Source: Isohypsibius dastychi (Eukaryota; Tardigrada; Eutardigrada; Parachela; Isohypsibiidae). From it: a stretch of DNA of 17,211 bases. Location of the stretch: assembly GCA_034696485.1 (NCBI GenBank), contig JAQIWT010000611.1:1-17211 (forward strand). Direction: 5' to 3'. Under the pieces are notes generated by a model that was not told the DNA's origin, did no database searches, and worked only from the letters and a program-made list of their open reading frames with translations. How positions within the stretch are numbered: the stretch's first letter is position 1; each line of letters begins with the position of its first letter. Below are positions 1 to 8,902 of this stretch, piece after piece. A program made the position numbers and the translations under genes.

Positions 1-51
1 CCTCCAGTGGTTTCAAGCTCTTTCAAACAAATAGACCCGCTTAGAAACAGA

Positions 52-306
52 TCATGGATGATGAGGCCACATCATGGCAGTCACCGACGTCGTGAACGCA
101 CATGGCTGATCAGCAATTCTTTGCACGGTATCATAGGTTCTCATTGAATTACGCTCTCCATCGTGATACATCTCTCCCTTAATTTGCAACGCAGTTCCGA
201 TATTAAGATAGAAACCGCAGAGATGTTGAATCACCATTTCATACAGAAACGGTTGAAAGTTGTTGTAATGAGTCAGATGTTCTACACAGAAAGCTAACAA
301 CAACAT
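52..306 (-). CDS. Unrecognised 84-residue open frame
   Basis: This minus-strand ATG-initiated frame has 84 codons and ends in TGA. The N-terminal half is hydrophobic and aromatic and could form helices (MLLLAFCVEHL at the start), and the C-terminal part is polar. I recognise no motif. The plus strand over the same interval is broken by stops, which mildly favours the minus reading. Frames of this length are expected by chance in a 17 kb window of this composition, so it may be a single exon or nothing. Confidence 0.18.
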   Translation of the reverse strand: MLLLAFCVEHLTHYNNFQPFLYEMVIQHLCGFYLNIGTALQIKGEMYHDGERNSMRTYDTVQRIADQPCAFTTSVTAMMWPHHP

Positions 307-1283
307 AACGCAATCAATTTTATGAAGCTAGAGTTTTTGGGAGTCGATTCAGTTGCCGAAATAAAAATATTTTGAAATGTATTATGGTCCACTCGTGGAC
401 TTCAAATGGACGGACTGACTATTATTTTTGAAATGTTCGACAGCCTCAAAGACAATTCTGATGGAAACACATGTTTTCAGTCAAGTATTCGACCAAAGAC
501 AACCTTGATACTCAGAAACACAGCCTCCGTATTCGTACAAACTGAATCCCATTTGCGAATCACTTACGGAACATTTGGATGAGGGACCCAATGTCTGAAA
601 CCATATCCATTTTCGAACGATCGAATGACACCGTCGTACTACCCAAAATAAGTTCAATTGAAATGTCTAAGGTAAAAAATTCCATATATTAGCAGAAATC
701 ATTTTCGCACCGAGATGGACAGATTATTAACATCAGCCGTATGGAAATGGAACTCAGAACGTTTAACGCCCGAAGCCGTTGGTGAGACAAACCCAACACG
801 AGTAAAAAAATTGAGGGCAAGCGGGTCTGTACCAGGTGTACGACGCCAACGTGGGAGGGATGTTGACGCAACTATAGACTTTTAGGTTCATCTGTTCTTT
901 TGAATGGAATTTCCAGAAATTCGCATAAATTGAATCTGGTTTCGAAATGTGATCAGTTTTCCTCCGTTCTAATCGAATTAAAATTACACGAATCTTCCGT
1001 TACGTTTGAATGTGATAACGCCATTTAAGTATGGCTGCGCGACATGGTTACATATGGAAAACAATGTGTATGGTCATCAAACCAACGTAAAGCTCTCGTC
1101 GCTTTTCAATAACGCAAGAAAGTGATGATCATTAGGTCGTTGCTGCAGTTTCGTGAATGATAAGGTTTTGTGATTGATAAGCTCTGTCTGGGCTTCTGAT
1201 AAGGACCGACACCATATTTCATGATTTTCAAGATGAGGTGATTACCAAATGAACAAAGACTGACGATAATTCTAATCAAAAGA
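307..1283. other. No supported gene; two weak open frames
   Basis: I see no repeat or RNA gene here. A plus-strand frame with ATG at 713 runs about 55 codons to the TAG at about 878-880. It is rich in Arg, Thr and Val toward its end and could be a small exon. The minus strand is also open across it. A second minus-strand frame at 1106-1324 starts at ATG and spans 72 codons. It lies directly downstream of the gypsy-like fragment, in the direction where RNase H or integrase would be expected, but I cannot identify those domains in it. Confidence 0.3.
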
Positions 1284-1780
1284 TCATCGAAAAACTGATA
1301 ATTCATCTGGGGGATATCGAACATGGAAAACGATGAAGTCAGGTAAGATATTCAGAAACACAAAGTTTGGTAAATCACTGTGACACCAACGAGCGGTGCG
1401 CAAGCCAAAGTCCTTCAATTGCGGAGAAACCCGTTGTTGGCTGTCCAAGTTACCTATGCGCAGAACAGAGAAAGGATCTAATTTGCCGATCATAGTCGGT
1501 TGTGCTGCTTCTGCAGAATCAGTCCACTTGAAGTTCTTAAGCACTTGCTTATGCTGCGCTCTGGAATAAAGCTCTGCGAATGATCAGTGAAAAATTCAGT
1601 TTGAATGTTGAATACAGTGATGAACGTATACCCACACTCTTTCGATGAAGTACTTCGGTCGCTGTCGAAACAACGCACCAAATGCGATATTTTGGGGATG
1701 CGATAGCAGACATCCATTCGAGCGCATCTTGCTGTGTTACCTGGCGAGTTAACGAAGATGTAACAAACATTTTCACTCAT
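1284..1780 (-). pseudogene. pol: Decayed Ty3/gypsy-like pol fragment (end of reverse transcriptase into RNase H)
   Basis: The minus strand carries the landmarks of the joint between reverse transcriptase and RNase H in Ty3/gypsy retrotransposons, in the usual order but in two frames. One frame (about 1776-1580) ends with a segment reading STFKLNFSLII, like the 'YYRxFIxxFS' element. The next frame (about 1583-1390) has NFKWTDSAEAA, matching the 'F-x-WT-x-AF' element, then VLRIGNL, then KDFGLRTA, where an intact RNase H would read '(D)ASDFGLGAV'. In an intact element the first Asp of this region belongs to the RNase H active site, and here it is not preserved. The change of frame and the missing residues indicate a relic. 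I found no YxDD box upstream, no integrase and no LTR. A non-LTR or chance origin cannot be excluded without a profile search. Confidence 0.5.
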
Positions 1781-1864
1781 TAGTTAGAGAGTGAAATGAA
1801 AAACAGGGCTGATTCGTTGAACAACAACGTGAACCACCGTCAGTTCTCCGTGGAAAGAAGACAA

Positions 1865-2266
1865 TTCTTCTCAGACCGCGCATTGATACCCTATGTTCTG
1901 AAGTGATAGTGCATAGTCGTGACTCCCAGTTTCTGACTCATCAACCTCGAGTAAACCTCAAAGGTAAACATCACGGGAAAGAAGATTCTGGATCTTTCTA
2001 GAATTGAATTTCGATTCAGTACTTCAGTTTCTAAACTATTTAAAGAATTCAAAGTTCAGGACTCAAAGATTCGAAAACCGAGCAAGAATCACAGCTGCGA
2101 AAAACAGGGTTGCCAATTTTCACAAATAATTCCACCATTAAAACCCAAACCAGGCTCTGACGAAATACCGCAGGATACCGCACCCGTTAAATTCCTGTTG
2201 CACGATTGGAAACCAGGCTCATCGGACCATGAATCGACAGTCCGTGAGAGTTTACACTGATGTACA
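1865..2266 (+). repeat. Dispersed ~400 bp repeat, copy 1
   Basis: This segment aligns end to end, with small indels, to 3886-4294 in the same orientation. By eye the first 140 bp agree at roughly four bases in five. Shared blocks include TGACTCCCAGTTTCTGA, GTAAACCTCAAAGGT and ATCGACAGTCCGT. Both copies end at TGTACA and then diverge at once, and both begin near TTCYTCTCARACCGCG. It has no open frame of note and no clear terminal inverted repeat. It could be a non-autonomous element, part of an LTR, or a unit of a dispersed satellite. Confidence 0.85.
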
Positions 2267-3700
2267 GGACGAACTATGAAATCAGGTTTTTGATCATTTA
2301 AGGATAGGTTGATCCACGTTGACTGTCAGTTTAAATGTACCAGAGACCATATTAATCACTTCATCTAGGCCGGTTTGATTTGGATTTCCTTCGGCTGGGC
2401 CGTGGAGTGAATCATATCTTGTCAGCTTCAGCGTTGGTTGTTCCCTTCGTTATTCATAACGATCTCATCGCAATTTGTGGAAATGTGAACACAAAGCGTC
2501 TGGCGGGTGAACTCACCTCAGCGCTCCTTCTCGGGCTTTTTCCGTTCAGTTTCACCGGGCTTTAAACTTTTTTTCTTGAACACACGAAGTCTTTCATAAG
2601 ATCAGAAGGGCGAATCATTCATTTCACTGCTTATGAACCAAGCAAAGTTTTTCTGGGGAAAAAAGGCCATGTGAAACGCTGTCGCAGAGTTTTGTGGAAT
2701 GTCTTGAACTGAGATCATGATTGTGTGATGGCAAGAGTCATAAAAAGGAGAAAGATTGAAAAAACCTTCAAAATTCGATCGAATTTTTCGATGCGATTTA
2801 TCTCTTGTGGTCCATTTTGTCAACATTGGACTTCTTCACATCAATAAGATATAATCCATCACTTGGTCTTAATTGTTATCTAAAATCTTCTTTCTCAATG
2901 TAGAATACTCATATCTTGTTCAGCATATGTTCTTAGATTGAGAACAGATACAACCAGGTTTCGAGCATATAATGTCAAATTACGTTTGTACCAGCGAACA
3001 ACTCTTCGTGATCGTCAATTACCTGCAAAACCCTCTTCATCGATGTTCGGATTTGATTTCACGTCGCAAAAAACATGGATAGGTTTTGTGGTTCGTGTGA
3101 GCTCTTCGAATCCTGCGTGACCTCTGAGAACTGCGCTCTTCTGAAAATAACAAGAATTCCAATGACAAAAAGATGGTCATACTTTACCGAACTGATTTAC
3201 CGTCGATATGCTTGATATTTGCTCATGAAACAACACATGAGCTCGTTTTCTGAACATGTTAAGAATACAATATATCTCAGGTTTGTGTACCGATTTCATG
3301 AATATGATTCTCTCGGCATGGTTACAATACTCAAAAAACACAATGCAGGTTTCGAAAAAATAATTTGAAAAGAAACTATGTTGCTTTGTTTTTTATCATT
3401 TGCTCTTTCTAACGATTGAACTTATCCACACAGTGAATCGTCAAAATCGTAGTTGGATGGATAGGCAGCCGTATAAACCGATCTTTTTCATCGTTTCTTC
3501 TTATGGATTGTGGTATGCTTTTGAACAAAGCTGCCTTATCTCAGATCTTGACTTACCGAATTCTGGTGAAAAACGAAGTCAAAATACGGTTACAACATGA
3601 GAAAGAAATTGTGATAACATTTCAATTTTTCCTCGTTTTTTCTCACTCTGTATAAATGTTTCAATTGAGATCTATTAAAGATTTCATATTCACGGATACT
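2267..3700. other. Spacer between the two repeat copies; no supported gene
   Basis: I see no recognisable domain. Weak frames are 2380-2565 (+, 61 codons, no ATG, hydrophobic), 2602-2826 (-, 74 codons), 2938-3120 (+, no ATG) and 3400-3600 (+, 66 codons, no ATG). None shows a motif or an in-phase splice partner. The stretch 3120-3400 is AT-rich with many stops in every frame. Confidence 0.3.
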
Positions 3701-3842
3701 AACAAGTGATAACAACTTGTTTTCATGAAGACTTAAAGTCTCAAAACACATGAACAACAGTCTTTAATGAAACTCACATGGTTTTCTGAGTAAAAATTCC
3801 AGTTGTTATGAGTGTTATAATGTGATCACATCTGTTATAACA
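3701..3842. repeat. Cluster of three short dyads (hairpin-forming sites)
   Basis: Three inverted repeats lie within 142 bp. AACAAGT (3701-3707) pairs with ACTTGTT (3715-3721). AGACTT (3729-3734) pairs with AAGTCT (3736-3741) around one base. TGTTATAA (3813-3820) pairs with TTATAACA (3835-3842), with the perfect 12 bp palindrome ATGTGATCACAT nested between them. The cluster ends 43 bp before repeat copy 2. Copy 1 has no equivalent cluster upstream. Confidence 0.6.
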
Positions 3843-3885
3843 GTGATGAGTGTCAGGACATAACGTCATTCATGCTCTCCTGCTG

Positions 3886-4294
3886 TTCCTCTCAAACCGC
3901 GCATTGATACTCCATGTTCTGACGTGACATCGCACAGTTGTGACTCCCAGTTTCTGATTCATCGACCATGAGTAAACCTCAAAGGTTGACATTACCTGAA
4001 AGGAGATTTAGGGTCTTTCTGGGAATTTCATACAACTCAGAGAAGTACTTTAGTTTCTAAACTGTTTATGGATTTCTAAAATTGTGACTTCAAGATTTGA
4101 GAACCAAGCAAGAGCCACAGCTGTAAAAAAACAGGTTTGCCGATTTTCACGAACAATTTCACCATTCAAACACAAACCGTGCCCTTAAGAAATACCGCAA
4201 GATACCACACCTGTTAAATTCGTCTTGCACGATTGGAAGCAAGGCTCATCCGGTCCATAAATCGACAGTCCGTAAGAGTTTCCACTGATGTACA
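3886..4294 (+). repeat. Dispersed ~400 bp repeat, copy 2
   Basis: This is the second direct copy of the element at 1865-2266, about 1.6 kb downstream of it. Substitutions and short indels are spread along its whole length, so the duplication is not recent. Its right end (TGTACA, 4289-4294) abuts the minisatellite at 4295, while copy 1 is followed by unrelated sequence. Confidence 0.85.
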
Positions 4295-4752
4295 CATATG
4301 TGGCCTAAGTGGTACACGTGAGCAAAAATTGCGACCATTCACTGCAGCACCTCTAGACTACTGTAGGCCACTGCAGCACATCTGAATGGCTGGTGGTTTC
4401 TATGCTACACTGTAGCACCTGGAGGCAACTGTAGCACATTCTGGTGGCTGGTGGTTTATGTGCTGCACTGTAGCACCTGTAGCACGTGTGGTAGATCTAA
4501 GTAGCTGGTGTTTTCCGTGCTACACTGTAGCATCTGTAGCACGTGTAGCACCTCTAGGTAGCTGGTGGTTCCTGTGCTTCATTGCGCACTTGTAGGCAAC
4601 TATAGCACATGTATCACATTCTGGTGTCTGGTGGTTTCTGTGTTACACTGTGGCACCTGTAGGCAGCTGTAGCACACGTAGCACCTATTGGTAGCTGGTG
4701 GTTCCATTGATACACTGTAGCACATGTAGGCAACTGCAGCACGTGCTGCACA
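4295..4752 (+). repeat. Degenerate minisatellite, six core units of 57-67 bp
   Basis: The core GCTGGTGGTTT or close variants start at about 4389, 4447, 4504, 4561, 4627 and 4694, giving spacings of 58, 57, 57, 66 and 67 bp. Each unit carries copies of TGTAGCAC. The centre reads GTGCTACACTGTAGCAC or a near match, which is a perfect 8+1+8 dyad in its ideal form. The longer period appears to come from an extra TGTAGCAC-type segment. 4295-4388 is a more diverged lead-in with the same words. The array is not coding in any evident frame. Confidence 0.88.
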
Positions 4753-5205
4753 GCGAGATTTATTCCGTTTCTTGAACCTCGTGACAAGTCATGTTTCTCT
4801 CAACCATTCTCAATCAAAGTCTGCTCTAGCATAATTGTAACGAGGTGAGCGGATTTCCACAGTTGTTGTGCCATTGAGATATATACTGATGAAGTCGTAA
4901 AATAAGACGATGAATGGTGAACAGCTGATTTGGTTTGTTCATCGAGATGAGTTGCTTACTGTATTTTCCAAGCACTTAATTTTGGTTCTGCGCAGATAGT
5001 GTTGGCATCAGTGACATCCGGATGAATTTTGATGGAATTATCCGGATTGTGAAGACTGTGGCAGCTCTCTCTCTTGTGGTTCTCTGTGTGAAGTCCATCA
5101 ATGATTTTCCAAACTTTATGCCACATGAGCTGAACTGATGCATAGAAGCAGTCGGGCAAACGTTCTGCTATTGCTCCGGGTCCCGCGAAGTTGCACCTGG
5201 GAGTT
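4753..5205. other. No supported gene
   Basis: A minus-strand ATG frame at 4956-5159 has 67 codons and no recognisable motif. Nothing else stands out, and I see no RNA gene. Confidence 0.3.
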
Positions 5206-5245
5206 AGAATGCATTAGCCAGAAGAAGAAGAATGCATTAGCCAGA
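5206..5245 (+). repeat. 17 bp direct repeat separated by 6 bp
   Basis: AGAATGCATTAGCCAGA occurs at 5206-5222 and again at 5229-5245, separated by AGAAGA. This looks like a short slippage duplication or a filled repair junction. No inserted element sits between the copies, so it is not a useful target-site duplication. Confidence 0.85.
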
Positions 5246-5448
5246 CCGAAAGGTTTTTTTGGTAACATGATGTCATAACACACAAAAAACTTATGTCATT
5301 CGGCTTCCGTTAACTGAAATTTGAACAATTTTTCAAAGAGCCATTCAGTGGCAATGACACAGACTTGAGACAAGGACTCGCTCCTAAAAGCCAGAAAAGA
5401 ACTTAACAAGGAATATGCTGATGATATTCGACGACTTCGGATTTCTAC

Positions 5449-5673
5449 TTACTGGTAGATGGGACCGAACGGTGAAATATGGCCACAACCGGAAAGTAAC
5501 CTTTTGTATTCTCGGCTCCAACAGCCTAGTTTGCCTCTCCTCAAATTTTCCTGGCACCATGGAGTCACGTGAGTCAAATTACCGCAGTTGCGTTTACTGT
5601 GAGCGCTCGTCTCATTAGGAGGTGTTCCTTCGGATAGTTCTTCGTTGAAAATGGATGCCGTATTCAATTTCAT
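5449..5673 (-). CDS. Unrecognised frame ending at a strong splice donor
   Basis: This minus-strand frame has 74 codons. Its ATG overlaps the stop of the frame upstream (ATGA). It is rich in Cys, Ser and Arg. The last codons run into CCA|GTAAGTAG, a good splice-donor sequence, so the frame could be an internal exon rather than a complete gene. No acceptor was assigned. An alternative minus frame is also open over the last 60 codons. Function unknown. Confidence 0.18.
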   Translation of the reverse strand: MKLNTASIFNEELSEGTPPNETSAHSKRNCGNLTHVTPWCQENLRRGKLGCWSREYKRLLSGCGHISPFGPIYQ

Positions 5674-6014
5674 TTCTCGAGTAGGTTTTTCGGCCGTTTC
5701 TTCAAGTTCAGCGCGTATAAAGGCTGACCTTCGTCCCGTGCTACCTTAAGATGTGCAACACAGAACAGATACTTTCCTTGTAACTGTTCGTTACGAACGG
5801 TTGGAGGATTTCTGTGACGTCTCGAGAAAAGGGGCAGAAGTTGGAAAAATATCATTGGTGTTTGCTTCCGCAGTATGGACTAGCATCTTCAACCTTACCC
5901 GAATCTCTGCTGCGCAAATCCGGTGATTGATTTTCCATACTTCATCCATGAAATTGAGATAAGGGCATTCACGGCGCTTACCCACCGGACCACAATCTTG
6001 CGGAAACAATTCAT
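5670..6014 (-). CDS. Putative two-exon gene, 85 residues, function unknown
   Basis: Exon 1 runs from ATG 6014 to 5899, the intron is 5898-5812 (87 bp), and exon 2 is 5811-5670 ending in TGA. The donor is GG|GTAAGG. The acceptor is GACGTCACAG|A, preceded by a pyrimidine-rich tract (TTCTGCCCCTTTTCTCG). The two exons join in phase (phase 2) and total 258 nt including the stop. An in-frame TGA lies three codons before the ATG. The product is basic. Its middle reads FGNPPTVRNEQLQGKYLF and its C-terminus is Lys-rich (LKKRPKNLLEK). I recognise no family. The same-frame extension of exon 1 through the intron is blocked by the TAA formed at the donor, which supports splicing. No TATA box or polyA signal was found. 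Confidence 0.35.
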
Positions 6015-6708
6015 TCTGCCTCAAGCTTCACAAGTGCGCTTTATTCGCCAGACAGTTGGTGTTTCTTGATTTAAATCCAGATCTAATATTCCTCGATATG
6101 AGCTCAACCTCGATTTCGTTGCAGTAGATTGCAGACAAAACCAGCTCTTGCGAGAATCCTGAGTGGAAATTTGAATTCAGTTTGAATTGATGCATGTTTG
6201 ATACTGGTATGCCGATCATTCATCGCTCCTCACTCGTACCTTTAGTCCAATTAAAATTTTGACGCATGATTTCCGCAAAACGAACAAAGGTTGCATGCCC
6301 GTGGACCCTGAATCAAATGCTCGTCAATACAAGTCCGTCTTATGTCATCATATCTCAGAGCTGATTAAACTGCTCACATTGAATACACAAGCGAATTGGC
6401 CAGATCTTTAGACAAATACGTCTTTTCATTCAATTGAATAAAATCCCGCATCTCCGCGTGATAAAATTTTTCTCCACACGCGCGTTGTATACCATTGCAT
6501 ACGACGACCGCAAACTGTACTTGGTGCATCGTTGTTTGTATTCCAATATGTTCTTGGGTTCACTTGAAAGATCGTATACAGTGCACCTGAATTTTACGAA
6601 CGGGGCAATCTGACCTTCTATGGAAATCGGGAACAGGAAAAACCAAGTGCTCGGTTTTCGTTTGGAGTTCCTACAGGGGATTTGTAAAGGTCAACACGGT
6701 GAAGCTGA
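6015..6708. other. No supported gene
   Basis: A minus-strand frame at 6028-6219 (63 codons) contains no clear motif. I considered a BIR-like reading of an alternative minus frame here (LARAGF) but dropped it, because no zinc ligands follow. 6220-6600 has stops in all frames. Confidence 0.3.
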
Positions 6709-7389
6709 TTGGATGTGCGACTTATACAATCCCAATTATCCCGACGAAACATTGTAAGCAAAGTTACAATTAGGATCATGTGCCACAAAAATATTTTAAA
6801 TGGAAGGTGTTTCAGTCCCAGCTTTTTAAGGAGCTCGTCACAAAGAATTTTTGCCAAATTCCAGTCGGAAATCACAAGAACTGAAAGAATGCCCAACTGT
6901 TCAGTACCAACAGACGCAAAGTTGTTATCGCCATATATCACCTGGAAAGAGAGCATGTACTCCAAGTGAGTTTGAAGTTTTTGTTTTGTTGAAATCCTTC
7001 ATTCGCTCCAGAAGATCAAAAACTGTTTCCCTCACAGGCAATGTGTGTTGAATGATAAAATTCCGGATGAAACCCCTGTTGTTCACCGGAACCTGCAAAG
7101 AATGGAAAAACGTATTGTTTTGGTCCCGATGTGTTCTTTATTCGCGAAAGCGATTCTGTCAAGAGAATCTCAGCTAAAATTGCGGATCACATCTGGGTTG
7201 ACAAGCAGACTGGTCTGGATCAGATTGGTCTTCAAATTGATAAGTAAACCAGCAACAAAAGCATCTTGGACATCATCAGGTTTACAAGCACGACAATACG
7301 ATCGACGGTTTCAGCGGACACACTTGCATTCTAGGTCTACATTATCCGTTGATATTGTGGCATTCCGGCAACATTCATGCTGTGCTTGA
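6709..7389 (+). CDS. Possible two-exon frame upstream of the helicase-like gene
   Basis: A plus frame from ATG 6709 is open to a donor-like AA|GTGAGT at 6966. A 72 bp gap (6966-7037) ends in the pyrimidine-rich acceptor TTTCCCTCACAG. The frame that follows joins in phase and is open for 117 codons to TGA 7387-7389. The second part overlaps the helicase-like frame in another frame by a few codons. The composition is Arg/Ser-rich with no recognised domain. The minus strand is also open at 6618-6965 (115 codons), so coding strand is uncertain in the first part. A separate stretch at about 7117-7243 lies in the helicase frame and looks protein-like (GPDVFFIRES), but the stops at 7245, 7332 and 7350 cut it off from the helicase. 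Confidence 0.25.
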
Positions 7390-7834
7390 CCTGTCCGCGA
7401 AACACCGGGAAAACCATGTCAACTGAGATGTTCTTATCCTATCTTGAAAAAAATGCTGGAAACGTCTGCCTTGTGAAGGATACAACACTGGCTGCTCTGC
7501 GAGCGAGATATGATGTTGATTATTTTTTCATAGTTATTCAAGACTGCACGGAGCCTGATACGATTGCAAATGCTATCCGCGAATGTTACGAAGGACAAGA
7601 AATTCTCAAGTTCGCGCGCCACCTGAAACCTGAAACATCAATTGCTCTCACCTGTAACAAACATTATATGCAGTTCTTACAAACAAAGTAAGATATAGAT
7701 GAACTCAGTTCTGTCATTGTAATAAAAACATTATTTACAGACTTGCACCACTTAGCCACGCTGTTGTTCTGCCTATGGTTCAACAGATGAAATATATAAC
7801 TGAACTGGAGTGGGCAAGCATTGCTGAAGATTAA
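7353..7834 (+). CDS. Superfamily 3 (Rep/E1/large-T-like) helicase fragment, spliced
   Basis: Exon 1 is open from 7353 (first ATG 7377) to 7687, the intron is 7688-7740 (53 bp, GTAAGA...TTTACAG), and exon 2 is 7741-7834 ending in TAA. Counting from ATG 7377, a Walker A-like PRNTGKTM lies at residues 7-14. A hydrophobic strand ending in Asp, YFFIVIQD (49-56), fits Walker B. IALTCN (89-94) fits motif C with its Asn. The intervals (Lys12 to Asp56 to Asn94) suit the small SF3 helicases that unwind DNA origins in small DNA viruses and related elements. The product would be about 135 residues, only the helicase core. No origin-binding or nicking domain is joined to it, because in-frame stops lie upstream (7332, 7350). 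The usual Gly at the start of Walker A is replaced, so activity is doubtful. Other P-loop ATPases remain possible. Confidence 0.48.
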
Positions 7835-7837
7835 AAA

Positions 7838-7843
7838 AATAAA
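7838..7843 (+). promoter_or_regulatory. AATAAA polyadenylation signal
   Basis: A canonical AATAAA lies four bases after the TAA of the helicase-like frame. It fits a very short 3' UTR and supports both the strand and the spliced end of that gene. Confidence 0.45.
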
Positions 7844-8325
7844 TCGCAGCATTTTTCTCTTCTACTCGACATCTATTCACAGGATATCACAAAAATGAGA
7901 CAAAAGACCATTGCCTTCCGTTCGGAAGTGACAGATGCTCTTCTCAACGTCACTGACAGCGATCTGTGTATCGCGGATTCATACAGCTTGCTGATTGCGG
8001 CCACAGAACTGGTTAGGATTCAATTACCATCACACTCTCGTATGTCAATACGCAAGTTATCTATTTCATGTCATCTGAAAAAAGCTTAGTGCTGTATGAG
8101 TAAATCAATTTATATCCCGAATTTCTGGAGAGAACGTGACACGGCGACTGGAAAGAAAAGCTGGAATCATTTGTCGTCAATCAAGTGGTTTCGATTGCTT
8201 CTGTATTCTACGAATTCAAAAACCAGACCATGACTTCCACCAATACATCAACAAGTTCAGTCCCACAAAAGTGAAATTCCGCCGCAACTGGTATAAAGTA
8301 TCAAAGACTCGTACGAAAAATCTAA
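7844..8325. other. Open but unassigned plus-strand segments
   Basis: A plus frame at 7895-8089 starts with ATG and has 64 codons without a motif. A plus frame from about 8143 to 8270 has no ATG start and could be an upstream exon of the zinc-finger gene, because a donor-like GTGAAA follows at 8271. I found no acceptor that joins it in phase. Confidence 0.25.
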
Positions 8326-8902
8326 TGCTTTGTATACGGTTTCATCCGGAACACAGCAGAAAAGAGGGTATCCATCGCCTTACAAGAAGTTGCCTCTGAG
8401 CAATGGTACTCTGGAATTTCCACCATCAAGCAGCTCCACGCGAGTCAAAAATCAGCAAGCAATCACTGTGAAAGATCTCAGCATGGTGAACGAGATCGGA
8501 GGAACTCTGAGGATGAATCCCTGAACAGTCCTCGGGAAATACAACCTTTGCCTGTTACAGCCAGACGTAATTTTGTTCCGGGTGGCAGTTCAATTCAGCT
8601 CCCGAATGCAAGTTTTCTGGCACCTGGTAAAATCACGAAATGGTGGCAAGTTATACAGATTTACATTTCGATCTCTTGTCACAGCCCTTGATGAACCAGA
8701 GGCAGTGAAAGTCAAAAAACAAAAGTTCGAGACAGATTTTCATTCATGCAAGCTTACCGAACCGAATTCCAGCCTACCAACCTATCTTTGCACGGGATGC
8801 CGCAACCGTTTTCACATGGAATGTCAGGAGCAGAACGACAAGCACTGGCAGCTCTCAGCACGTCCACGTAATTTCAAATCAATCGATTGTCGTGAGGAGT
8901 GA
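8326..8902 (+). CDS. Spliced gene (5' end missing) with a PHD-like zinc cluster
   Basis: One plus frame is stop-free from 8326 to 8688 (121 codons). At 8637-8684 a 48 bp intron (CCTG|GTAAAA ... CTCTTGTCACAG|CC) joins it in phase to a second frame that is open to TGA at 8902. The upstream exon is hydrophilic and rich in Ser, Arg and Glu. After the junction there is an acidic-basic linker, then SC-x12-C-x2-C-x4-H-x2-C (TYLCTGCRNRFHMEC) followed by a Trp eight residues later. This spacing matches the second half of a PHD finger, which in chromatin proteins binds zinc and histone tails. The first Cys and the final C-x2-C are not evident, and a lone Cys lies four codons from the stop. No ATG begins the first exon, so an upstream exon is needed or the gene is truncated. 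Confidence 0.42.

Noticed and set aside
4753-5160. Replication origin or stem-loop that would accompany a Rep-type helicase
   Set aside because: No conserved nonanucleotide-type loop or stem-loop was found near the helicase-like gene or in the flanks.
6028-6219. BIR (IAP) domain reading of a minus frame containing LARAGF
   Set aside because: The Cys-x2-Cys and His-x6-Cys zinc ligands that define the fold do not follow in that frame or a neighbouring one.
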